A DNA stretch of 16,149 nt from Desulfuromonadaceae bacterium (lineage in GTDB: Bacteria > Desulfobacterota > Desulfuromonadia > Desulfuromonadales > Geopsychrobacteraceae), in assembly GCA_013138655.1 (NCBI GenBank), contig WTCI01000017.1:1-16149 (forward strand), given 5' to 3'. This document shows, piece after piece, positions 8,701 to 16,149 of this stretch (within the stretch, counting starts at the first letter, position 1; each line of letters begins with the position of its first letter). Below the pieces are notes generated by a model, which ran no database searches, was not told where the DNA came from, and saw only the letters and a program-made list of their open reading frames with translations. A program made the translations under genes and the position numbers.

Positions 8701-8719
8701 CCCGTTGTGACTAAACGGG
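8701..8719 (-). terminator. Weak terminator-like hairpin after the DUF465 gene
   Basis: CCCGTT and AACGGG pair around a seven-base loop, directly after the stop codon of the DUF465 gene. The following ATGAGTTTTA is only loosely T-rich. It may act together with the larger inverted repeat immediately downstream. Confidence 0.35.
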
Positions 8720-8720
8720 G

Positions 8721-8939
8721 TCAGGCATGTACAGTATGGATGATTCTTTCCATCGCGTCCTTGCCTGCCAGTTTCATTTTTTTCACCTTATTTTTTTCCA
8801 ACTCTTCCTGGGGGGATAAAAAACCTTTCTTTTCGTACTCGGATAACTGTTTCTCAAAAAAGGTGTGTTCTTCGTAGAGCATGCGGAAACGGGGGTTGCA
8901 ATCGAGAAGATTTTGTAACAGATTCTGATCAATGTCCAT
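8721..8939 (-). CDS. DUF465 (YdcH-family) small coiled-coil protein
   Basis: A 72-residue, strongly charged helical protein. The pattern NPRFRMLYEEHTFFEKQL, then a short break, then a Lys/Glu-rich segment (about 40-60: LSPQEELEKNKVKKMKLAGKD) is typical of the DUF465/YdcH family of antiparallel helical hairpins, whose function is not established. There is no signal peptide or membrane segment. The ATG at 8939 has a good GGAGG five bases upstream. The gene has its own promoter candidate with a perfect -35 box and is followed by hairpins, so it may be a single-gene unit, possibly reading on into ilvD. Family assignment is by eye from the RF/L...H.....I/E pattern. Confidence 0.8.
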   Translation of the reverse strand: MDIDQNLLQNLLDCNPRFRMLYEEHTFFEKQLSEYEKKGFLSPQEELEKNKVKKMKLAGKDAMERIIHTVHA

Positions 8940-8983
8940 CGGTACCTCCGCGCCTGAGAGTCAGAGCCAAACAACCTGCCCTA

Positions 8984-9013
8984 TAGATAACCAAACCGGC
9001 AAAAAAATGTCAA
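8984..9013 (-). promoter_or_regulatory. Candidate promoter of the DUF465 gene
   Basis: A perfect TTGACA (9013-9008) is followed by a run of T residues and, after 18 bases, TATCTA (8989-8984). The -35 match is complete; the -10 box is only half consensus and its register is uncertain. It sits 45 bases before the DUF465 start codon, between that gene and tsaB. Confidence 0.5.
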
Positions 9014-9057
9014 CTGTCGAACAATGTTTGTACAGCTTTACCTAGGAGGCTGTCGGA

Positions 9058-9774
9058 CTATCCATGAGCTGGCTGGACACCTTTATGCAACTCGGCATCC
9101 GAAGGGCGAATGTAGGTCGGCAACAATTCTGCCGCAGTCGTTACCGCTCCCTTTGCGTATGCCCGGCCCGCCAGCCAACCAGCCTGCGCGGCACGCGGCT
9201 GATGGCTTGACGACACCGGCAAATGGGCACGCTCCCCAAGAATCTGCGTAATCAAGTGCCGATAAAGCGGAACCCCATCTCCGACCAGGGCGACCTCCCC
9301 CTCCAGCCGATTCAACAATTCTTCCGGAGGCAAAACCTGGGCGTCAGCCGTCGGCACCGGCCCTGCAGCACTCCACTCAAAAAGCTGGCTGTAGACCTCC
9401 TTTTTACGCGCATCAAGAAAAGTACAGATCGGTAGTTGCACAAGCGGCAGGTTCATCGCCAACATCTGCAACGAGGAGATCCCGACAACCGGTTTGGCAA
9501 GAACCTCTGCCAGTCCTTTGATCGTCGCAATGCCGATCCTCAAACCAGTGAAGGATCCCGGACCGATGACCGCTGCCAACAGGTCAAGATCCGACAAAGT
9601 CCAGTCGGCTTCAGCCAATAACAGATCGATCTGCTTCAACAACGTATCACTGTGAGTCCGCTGTGCATTCAACAGAGATTCGGCAATCAAGGTTTCCCCT
9701 TGACGGAGAGCGACACTCCCAACCAGAGAAGAACTGTCAACTGTCAATATTTTGGGTTGTTCAACCAACGTCAT
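9058..9774 (-). CDS. tsaB: tRNA threonylcarbamoyladenosine biosynthesis protein TsaB
   Basis: A non-catalytic ASKHA-fold partner of TsaD in the cytosolic complex that makes t6A37 in ANN-decoding tRNAs. The 238-residue product begins TLVEQPKILTVDSSS and has the conserved GPGSFTGLRIGIATIKGLA (about residues 72-90; landmark GSFTGLRIG). It lacks the HxxxH metal site of TsaD, as expected for TsaB. The start is ATG at 9774, whose A is shared with the rseP stop TGA (TGATG); an in-frame TTG at 9777 is possible but less likely. The ribosome-binding site is weak, which fits translational coupling to rseP. It is the last gene of the uppS-cdsA-dxr-rseP-tsaB run. Confidence 0.95.
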   Translation of the reverse strand: MTLVEQPKILTVDSSSLVGSVALRQGETLIAESLLNAQRTHSDTLLKQIDLLLAEADWTLSDLDLLAAVIGPGSFTGLRIGIATIKGLAEVLAKPVVGISSLQMLAMNLPLVQLPICTFLDARKKEVYSQLFEWSAAGPVPTADAQVLPPEELLNRLEGEVALVGDGVPLYRHLITQILGERAHLPVSSSHQPRAAQAGWLAGRAYAKGAVTTAAELLPTYIRPSDAELHKGVQPAHG

Positions 9775-11093
9775 CAACCCAAGAGTCTTACGATGTCATT
9801 GTAAAAGGCCAGCACCATGAGCAGCAGCAGCATTGCCATGCCGACCTGTTGGGCCACCTCACGTGCCCGCACCGACAATGGTCGGCGAATGACCAGTTCA
9901 ATCAGGTAAAAAAGGATGTGGCCGCCGTCCAGAATCGGAATCGGCAGCAGATTGAGGATCCCCAGCTGAATCGATATGAACGCCAGCACTGACAGGATTG
10001 CCGACAAGTCGGTTTGAGCCGCCTGTCCGGCGATCTGCACAACAGTAATCGGGCCACCGATATTTTTCGCCGAGACACTGCCGCTAAACAACTTCTGGAC
10101 AAAAATAATTGTCAGGTCGATCAGTTCCCAGGTACGCTCCGCACCTTCTCTGATCGCCCCAACCAGACCAAAACGTTTTGTTTCCGATACCTGCAAAGGG
10201 GCAATGCCAATCAGGTAATCCCCTTTGTCATTATACTGCTCCGGAACCAATTCAACGGTTAAGAGTTCACCCGCACGCTCAACAAGAACCCTCATCGGCT
10301 CCCCGCCGATCGACTGGATAATCAACTTGAGATCATACCAGGAGACAACCTGTTGCCCACCTATCTCAAGGATCAGGTCACCCTCCATGAGACCCGCGTT
10401 TTGAGCCGGCATGTTGTCAGCCAGGCCACCGATTTGCGCCTTTTGCAACGGCAACAGTCCAAGGGATTGCATCCCCCCTAAACTGTTATTTTCTGAGGGG
10501 ATTTCCAATCGGAGCTGTTCCCCGTCACGCGCAACGATGAAAACCAGCGGGTCGCCCGCGGCATTGACAAACGACTTGTTGGTGTCGTTCCAACTATTAA
10601 CGGGCTGCTGATTCACCGAAATAATACAATCATCGGCAACAAAACCACCGACAGCAGCATTAGATTCAGGGACAACATAACCGATACAGGGTTGTTGGTC
10701 GATATAGGCCGGCATCTGCACCCCGACCATAAATGTAATCGGCAGGATTATCAGCGGCAGCAACAGGTTCATGATCGGACCGGCAGAAACAATGGCCAGC
10801 CTCCGGGAGACCGGCTTGTCAGCAAAAGAACGCTGTTTTTCCTCGCTAGTCAGTTCCGCGTCTTCTCCCTGTTCTCCACTTCCTTCCCCCAGCATCTGGA
10901 CATAACCGCCAAGAGGGATCGCGCAAATCAGGTATTCAGTTTCCCCCCACTGCCGGGAAACCAGTTTCGGGCCGAAACCGAGGGAGAATTTCAGAACCTT
11001 GACGCCGCAGAGCTTAGCAACCCAGAAATGTCCCAGTTCGTGGACAAAAACCAATATCCCGAGCATCAGGATACCGGCAATAAAGGTAGTCAT
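9774..11093 (-). CDS. rseP: RIP metalloprotease RseP (site-2 protease)
   Basis: An inner-membrane zinc protease that cleaves membrane-spanning substrates, classically anti-sigma factors and signal-peptide remnants. The product has 439 residues. It shows the zinc motif HELGH (18-22) in the first membrane segment and a second segment after GPIMN (about 100-120). Two PDZ domains follow in the periplasmic part: one around [19 protein letters not shown], the other around [14 protein letters not shown]. The third zinc-ligand motif is [12 protein letters not shown] (381-392, D389), and a last hydrophobic helix lies at the end. The ATG at 11093 overlaps the dxr stop (ATGA) and has GGAGG six bases upstream, so the 15 residues that could be added upstream are not used. 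Its substrate here is unknown. Confidence 0.96.
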   Translation of the reverse strand: MTTFIAGILMLGILVFVHELGHFWVAKLCGVKVLKFSLGFGPKLVSRQWGETEYLICAIPLGGYVQMLGEGSGEQGEDAELTSEEKQRSFADKPVSRRLAIVSAGPIMNLLLPLIILPITFMVGVQMPAYIDQQPCIGYVVPESNAAVGGFVADDCIISVNQQPVNSWNDTNKSFVNAAGDPLVFIVARDGEQLRLEIPSENNSLGGMQSLGLLPLQKAQIGGLADNMPAQNAGLMEGDLILEIGGQQVVSWYDLKLIIQSIGGEPMRVLVERAGELLTVELVPEQYNDKGDYLIGIAPLQVSETKRFGLVGAIREGAERTWELIDLTIIFVQKLFSGSVSAKNIGGPITVVQIAGQAAQTDLSAILSVLAFISIQLGILNLLPIPILDGGHILFYLIELVIRRPLSVRAREVAQQVGMAMLLLLMVLAFYNDIVRLLG

Positions 11094-12250
11094 TTCAGAC
11101 CTCCATGCATCAGTTCTCTGGCCTCTTGACGACCCCACAAATCAGCGTGCAGCACCTTATCGATACTTTGCAGCTCTTCTCTCGTATGGCGGCTCATGAC
11201 TTTTTCAATCAGCTGTGCAATACCGAGAAAATCGAGCTTGTTCTGCAAAAAAGCCTCAACGGCGACTTCATTGGCCGCATTCATAACAGCTGGTAAACTC
11301 CCGCCAACGGCGAGCGCTTCATAAGCCAAACGTAAACAGGGGAAGCGATCCGGATCGGGCTCGGAAAAGGTCAACTTCCCAGCCTGAGCAAGATCCAGCG
11401 GGGCCTGTTGCAATGGCAGCCGCTCCGGCCAGGAGAGAGCATAGGCAATCGGGGTTTTCATATCAGGAATCCCCAGTTGTGCCATAACAGCCCCGTCCCG
11501 ATATTCGACCAGTGAATGGACAATGCTCTCGGGATGGATATGCACGGCGATCTGTTCAGCCGACACCTGAAACAGCCAGAAAGCTTCTATGATCTCAAGC
11601 CCCTTATTCATCATGGTCGCAGAATCGATGGAAATTTTTTGCCCCATATTCCAGTTCGGGTGGGCCAGTGCATCCACCGGAGTGACCGACTGAAGCTGTT
11701 TCAATGTGTGGTTCCGAAAAGGGCCACCGGAAGCCGTCAGGATAAGACGCCGGATATCTTCTCTACGCTGCCCGGCCAAAGACTGAAAAATAGCCGAATG
11801 CTCACTGTCAACAGGAATCATACGGATTCTCTGCCGTGAAACTTCTTCCATCACCAAGGCCCCGGCGGTCACCAGGGTCTCTTTATTGGCCAACGCAATA
11901 TCTTTGCCTGCCTTGATGGCCGCCATGGTTGGGACCAAGCCTGCAGCACCGACGATTGCGGCCACTACCATGTCACTTTCTGCGTAGGTCGCGCAGCGTA
12001 TCATCCCCTCGATACCGCTCAGGATCTCGACATCAGGATAATCGAGCAAACGACTCAGTTGTTCTGCTTTCTGCTCGGTTGCGACCGCAACAATGCGAGG
12101 ATGAAAAGCCTCAACCTGTTTGCGCAACAATTCGACATTATTTCCTGCGGCCAGCGCGACAACCTGGTAGGAATCCGGGAAAGCCTCAACGATCTGCAAG
12201 GTGCTGACACCGATTGAACCGGTGCAACCTAAAATTGTCAGCTTTTTCAT
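11090..12250 (-). CDS. dxr: 1-deoxy-D-xylulose 5-phosphate reductoisomerase
   Basis: Catalyses the NADPH-dependent conversion of 1-deoxyxylulose 5-phosphate to 2-C-methylerythritol 4-phosphate, the committed step of the MEP isoprenoid pathway. The 386-residue length is typical. The N-terminus has the nucleotide motif LGCTGSIG (7-14). The metal and substrate region has [15 protein letters not shown], and [21 protein letters not shown], seen as landmarks NMGxKI and DSATMMNKG. The ATG at 12250 lies eight bases after the cdsA stop; its ribosome-binding sequence is weak (GTGAAAAG) and probably coupled. The product feeds isoprenoid diphosphates to UppS, encoded two genes upstream. Confidence 0.97.
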   Translation of the reverse strand: MKKLTILGCTGSIGVSTLQIVEAFPDSYQVVALAAGNNVELLRKQVEAFHPRIVAVATEQKAEQLSRLLDYPDVEILSGIEGMIRCATYAESDMVVAAIVGAAGLVPTMAAIKAGKDIALANKETLVTAGALVMEEVSRQRIRMIPVDSEHSAIFQSLAGQRREDIRRLILTASGGPFRNHTLKQLQSVTPVDALAHPNWNMGQKISIDSATMMNKGLEIIEAFWLFQVSAEQIAVHIHPESIVHSLVEYRDGAVMAQLGIPDMKTPIAYALSWPERLPLQQAPLDLAQAGKLTFSEPDPDRFPCLRLAYEALAVGGSLPAVMNAANEVAVEAFLQNKLDFLGIAQLIEKVMSRHTREELQSIDKVLHADLWGRQEARELMHGGLK

Positions 12251-12258
12251 CTTTTCAC

Positions 12259-13059
12259 TCAGCCGCCATAACCGTAACTGGCGAGATAATATACAATCGG
12301 AAAAGCAAACAACAGGCTATCAAGCCGGTCAAGCATACCACCATGTCCCGGAATCATCGTCCCGGAATCCTTGACGCCGCAGGCCCGCTTTAGCAAGGAC
12401 TCGAACAAATCACCCAATTGTCCCGCAACTCCGAGCAACAAACCAATCAAAATACCATCAACAATACCAATTTGCGGCAAAAACGTTTTATTGGCAATGC
12501 AAACTGCCAGCACTGAACCCACCAAGCCAGCGATTCCCCCTTCGATACTTTTTTTCGGGCTGACCGCAGGGTAAAGCTTGTGTTTGCCGAAACGACTGCC
12601 GATAAAATAAGCGAATGTATCACACCCCATGATCACCAGCAGCGTCAGAAAAATCCATTCCCGGCCGTCCGGTAACTGCCGCAAAAGGGTCAGATGACCA
12701 AGCAACAACGGTAAGTAAATCAATCCCAGGCAAAGCCAGCCCAGGCGATGATGAACTTCCGAAATAATCGGCAGTCTGAACAAGAAAAGCAGTGCCAGTA
12801 TCAGTATCGAGCCTGCATAAAGAGGAACGAGCAACGCCGTTTGCCCAAAATAGAGTAAGGGCACCACGGCGGCTCCGGCGAGGGCGGCGAACCACTGTTC
12901 ATAGGTGTGCTCAGCAGCCAAGCCCATGCGGTTGAATTCGAGCAAGCCCAGCAACAAGACCAATGTCAGAAACAGGCAGAAGACAGAAGGGCCGGCAAAA
13001 GCAATTAAGAGGATCAACAGAGGCAAAGCAATGGCTGCTGTCAAGATGCGCTGTTTAAT
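12259..13059 (-). CDS. cdsA: Phosphatidate cytidylyltransferase, probable ATT start
   Basis: A polytopic membrane enzyme making CDP-diacylglycerol from phosphatidate and CTP, the precursor of phosphatidylserine made by PssA in this window. The protein is about 266 residues and very hydrophobic. Its C-terminal signature reads [26 protein letters not shown], with the conserved KD and HGG-x2-DRLD. An ATG is not available in this frame. TTG at 13044 would give 261 residues but lies 22 bases from the Shine-Dalgarno sequence. ATT at 13059 has AGAAGGAG seven bases upstream and adds KQRIL, completing the family's usual beginning (KQRILTAxxxLP). I therefore prefer ATT. It begins 17 bases after the uppS stop. 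The product is certain; the start is inferred. Confidence 0.93.
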   Translation of the reverse strand: MKQRILTAAIALPLLILLIAFAGPSVFCLFLTLVLLLGLLEFNRMGLAAEHTYEQWFAALAGAAVVPLLYFGQTALLVPLYAGSILILALLFLFRLPIISEVHHRLGWLCLGLIYLPLLLGHLTLLRQLPDGREWIFLTLLVIMGCDTFAYFIGSRFGKHKLYPAVSPKKSIEGGIAGLVGSVLAVCIANKTFLPQIGIVDGILIGLLLGVAGQLGDLFESLLKRACGVKDSGTMIPGHGGMLDRLDSLLFAFPIVYYLASYGYGG

Positions 13060-13066
13060 GGCCCAT

Positions 13067-13074
13067 CTCCTTCT
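13067..13074 (-). promoter_or_regulatory. Shine-Dalgarno sequence that decides the cdsA start
   Basis: AGAAGGAG lies directly before an ATG (13066) that opens only three codons (ATG GGC CAT TAA) in another frame. It is seven bases before the in-frame ATT at 13059 and 22 bases before the TTG at 13044. Only the ATT is at normal spacing in the CdsA frame. Confidence 0.65.
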
Positions 13075-13076
13075 AA

Positions 13077-13832
13077 TTAAGGATCAATATCTGAATCAAG
13101 CTGATCATCAGTCAACCCGAAACGACGCTTTCTTTGCTGATAATCAGCTAATGCTTTATGGAGCTCAGCAGCATCAAAATCAGGCCAAAAAACCTCACTG
13201 AAATAGAATTCCGCATAGGCCGTCTGCCAAAGCAGGAAGTTGCTGATCCTTCTCTCGCCACTGGTTCTAATTAACAGGTCAGGTTCAGGAATTTCAGCGG
13301 TATCCAGATAGGTCGAGAATTTTTCATTATCAATTTTTTGCAGATCGATTTCCCCACGGATAGCCTGTCCGGCCAGTTGTTTGGCGGCCCGCAGGATTTC
13401 ATCCCGCCCACCGTAAGACAAAGCCAAGACCATTGTCAGGGTCTCACTGGTGGCGGTCTCGGCTTCGGCCGCAGCAATGGCAGCGCAAACAGACTCGCTC
13501 AAACGGGTTCGGTCACCGATAACCCGCAGACGGATACCTCCATCAAGCATTTTTTGCCGCTGCGAAGATAAAAACTGCAGCAACAGTTCCATCAGGGCGT
13601 CGACCTCCTTCTGAGGGCGCCCCCAATTTTCAGAACTGAATGCGAACAGGCTCAGATAACGGATACCGACCTTGACACACTCATCGACAGTCTGGACAAC
13701 CGCTTGCACCCCCCGCTGATGCCCGGAGATTCGAGGCAATCCTCGCTTTCTCGCCCAGCGGCCATTGCCATCCATGATAATCGCCAGATGTTGCAATGGG
13801 GGTTTTCTCTCACTTTTTTGCTGATTTTCCAT
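13077..13832 (-). CDS. uppS: Undecaprenyl diphosphate synthase (cis-prenyltransferase)
   Basis: Adds isopentenyl units to farnesyl diphosphate to form the C55 carrier lipid for peptidoglycan and other surface polymers. The 251-residue protein has every cis-prenyltransferase block. These are IIMDGNGRWA (18-27, catalytic D21), GHQRG, LFAFSSENWGRP, ALSYGGRDEI, and the C-terminal LLIRTSGERRISNFLLWQ followed by AYAEFYF. The ATG at 13832 is the natural start, but the nearest purine-rich sequence (GAGAGGGTGGG) is about 13 bases away, so initiation may be weak. It is the first gene after the ferredoxin terminator and probably opens the uppS-cdsA-dxr-rseP-tsaB unit. I found only weak promoter-like sequence in the 120-base gap before it. 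Confidence 0.97.
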   Translation of the reverse strand: MENQQKSERKPPLQHLAIIMDGNGRWARKRGLPRISGHQRGVQAVVQTVDECVKVGIRYLSLFAFSSENWGRPQKEVDALMELLLQFLSSQRQKMLDGGIRLRVIGDRTRLSESVCAAIAAAEAETATSETLTMVLALSYGGRDEILRAAKQLAGQAIRGEIDLQKIDNEKFSTYLDTAEIPEPDLLIRTSGERRISNFLLWQTAYAEFYFSEVFWPDFDAAELHKALADYQQRKRRFGLTDDQLDSDIDP

Positions 13833-13945
13833 CTACCGACAACCCACCCTCTCAGAAAAACATAAGTTGCAAAATTAGCATGATTAATATCGGAACAGCA
13901 AGAAAGGAAAAACGGAAGGGAAAAACCGTTCGGTCAAGTATGCAG

Positions 13946-13977
13946 CAAAGAAATAGGGCGCCCCAAAAGCGCCCTAT
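13946..13977 (-). terminator. Intrinsic terminator after the ferredoxin gene
   Basis: ATAGGGCGC (13977-13969 on the minus strand) pairs perfectly with GCGCCCTAT (13961-13953) across a seven-base loop. TTTCTTTGC follows. It lies 23 bases after the ferredoxin stop and separates the tsf-pyrH-frr-ferredoxin group from uppS. Confidence 0.85.
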
Positions 13978-13999
13978 CAACCTTTAGCTATGAAGCCAA

Positions 14000-14215
<216 letters not shown>

Positions 14216-14773
14216 TCAAATCTCCATCACTTCAGCTTCCTTGGCTTGCACGACCACGTCAATGGTCGTAACAAACTCATCGGTGACCTGTTGGACATCT
14301 TTTTCACTCCGTTTCAGGTCATCCTCGGTAATTTCCTTTTCTTTTTCCAGCATCTTCAGGGTGTCGTTAGCATCACGGCGTGCGCTACGCACCGAAACCT
14401 TGGCATCCTCACTCATCCGTTTAATAATTTTTACCATTTCACGACGCCGTTCCTCGGTCAAAGCAGGAACCGGCAGCCGAATCAGCTGGCCGTCGGAAGA
14501 AGGAGTCACCCCCAGATCAGCCTTAAATAAAGCTTTCTCAATTTCCGGGATCAGGTTTTTTTCCCAAGGCTGAACCGTGAGCAGACGCGGTTCCGGTACC
14601 GAAAGTGTAGCGACCTGACTCAACGGGGTCGGAACCCCGTAATAATCAACCCGGACATCATCCAGCAACGATGTCGACGCGCGACCAGTCCGCACCTTGG
14701 ACATCTCTTTTTTCAAGGCTTTAACGGCCTTATCCATTGCAGACCGGGCCTCACTCAGCACCTCATCAATCAT
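14216..14773 (-). CDS. frr: Ribosome recycling factor
   Basis: Works with EF-G to split the post-termination ribosome. The 185-residue length is exactly that of the canonical factor. It has the three-helix-bundle halves (start [19 protein letters not shown]; end [20 protein letters not shown] as landmarks), with the conserved KVRTGRAS near residue 27-34. The [14 protein letters not shown] segment of the beta domain and the EERRREMVK block follow. The ATG at 14773 lies one base after the pyrH stop and has a near-perfect GGAGGTGA five bases upstream. An upstream in-frame ATG at 14821, inside pyrH, would add 16 unconserved residues and is not used. Confidence 0.98.
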   Translation of the reverse strand: MIDEVLSEARSAMDKAVKALKKEMSKVRTGRASTSLLDDVRVDYYGVPTPLSQVATLSVPEPRLLTVQPWEKNLIPEIEKALFKADLGVTPSSDGQLIRLPVPALTEERRREMVKIIKRMSEDAKVSVRSARRDANDTLKMLEKEKEITEDDLKRSEKDVQQVTDEFVTTIDVVVQAKEAEVMEI

Positions 14774-14774
14774 C

Positions 14775-15645
<871 letters not shown>

Positions 15646-15696
15646 GCACGCTGATTGACGCCGAGATCGCGTAAAAGGGCCGCTTCCGGATGAAAA

Positions 15697-16149
15697 CTAG
15701 TTACTCAGAGCAGCGACTTCGGCAGCGAAATCGTCCTCTTTCTTTTCGATCCCTTCACCAAGTTGGAAGCGGGCATAACTGTTCAGTTTGATTTCGCTGT
15801 CAAGCTCCTTGGCCAGAGTTTCGACGACCTTGCCGACTTTCTGATCGGGGTCAATGACGAAAGCCTGCTCAAGCAAACAGACTTCACCGAAATATTTGTT
15901 GATCTGACCAACGATAATTTTCTCAACGATATTTTCCGGCTTGCCACTGTCGATCGCCTTGACGCGCATGATCTCTTTTTCTTTAGCAACCACAGCAGAA
16001 GGAACATCGTCACGGTTCAAATACTGAGGTGCCGCTGCAGCAACGTGCATGGCAATTTGCTTGCCAAGTTCGCCAACACGCTCATCAGTTGACTCGGTCT
16101 GCAATTCAACCAGAACACCAATTTTACCCGCGCCGTGCACATAAGAGGA
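15697..16149 (-). CDS. tsf: Elongation factor Ts, N-terminal half beyond window edge
   Basis: Nucleotide exchange factor for EF-Tu. The visible 150 residues open with SSYVHGAGKIGVLVEL and continue through GKQIAMHVAAAAPQYL, SGKPENIVEKIIVGQINKYF, VCLLEQAFV and end FQLGEGIEKKEDDFAAEVAALSN; only landmark pieces are quoted. These align with the second core subdomain and C-terminal part of the long, E. coli-like EF-Ts (about 280 residues). Roughly the first 130 residues, including the UBA-like domain and TDFV motif, therefore lie outside the window. The stop is TAA at 15697-15699. rpsB would be expected just upstream, as is usual. Confidence 0.95.
   Translation of the reverse strand, partial: SSYVHGAGKIGVLVELQTESTDERVGELGKQIAMHVAAAAPQYLNRDDVPSAVVAKEKEIMRVKAIDSGKPENIVEKIIVGQINKYFGEVCLLEQAFVIDPDQKVGKVVETLAKELDSEIKLNSYARFQLGEGIEKKEDDFAAEVAALSN

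Noticed and set aside
11094..11138. Longer rseP start inside dxr
   Set aside because: The extra 15 residues are charged and sit before a normally N-terminal membrane segment; the ATG at 11093 has GGAGG and an ATGA overlap with dxr.

Overview
The window reads as a conserved, fully 'minus-strand' stretch of a chromosome. Every well-supported protein gene is transcribed from the right edge toward the left. Gene order (tsf, pyrH, frr, ferredoxin, uppS, cdsA, dxr, rseP, tsaB, DUF465, ilvD, ilvB, ilvN, ilvC, psd, pssA, T-box, leuA), moderate GC, a Leu T-box ahead of leuA and a clostridial-type ferredoxin suggest an anaerobic deltaproteobacterium of the Desulfuromonadales (Geobacter/Pelobacter/Desulfuromonas relatives). 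That placement is inferred from remembered synteny and family resemblance, not from a database search.

Right part (about 13.9-16.1 kb): the C-terminal half of EF-Ts, then UMP kinase and ribosome recycling factor with one base between them, then a 54-residue 2[4Fe-4S] ferredoxin closed by a strong intrinsic terminator. The 200-base tsf-pyrH spacer is unusual. It holds a perfect 12-bp hairpin, an 8-base direct repeat bracketing about 139 bases, and a 26-codon plus-strand reading frame with a ribosome-binding-like sequence.

Middle (9.0-13.8 kb): a tightly packed envelope/isoprenoid run, uppS-cdsA-dxr-rseP-tsaB. Neighbours are separated by 8-17 bases or overlap by 1-4 bases. It covers undecaprenyl carrier synthesis, CDP-diacylglycerol synthesis, the committed MEP step, a site-2 protease and a tRNA t6A factor. 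cdsA appears to begin at an ATT codon. A DUF465 gene with its own promoter follows.

Left part (1-8.6 kb): branched-chain amino acid synthesis. ilvD, ilvB, ilvN and ilvC give all steps from pyruvate or 2-ketobutyrate to the 2-keto acids, and leuA takes 2-ketoisovalerate into leucine synthesis. ilvC has its own promoter candidate and a strong terminator. Its cofactor loop looks adapted to NADH. Between ilvC and leuA lie psd and pssA, the two enzymes that turn the product of CdsA into phosphatidylserine and then phosphatidylethanolamine. leuA is preceded by a complete T-box riboswitch with a CUC (Leu) specifier, an antiterminator and a competing terminator. leuA and tsf are cut by the window edges. 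I saw no mobile element, CRISPR array, rRNA or tRNA gene.
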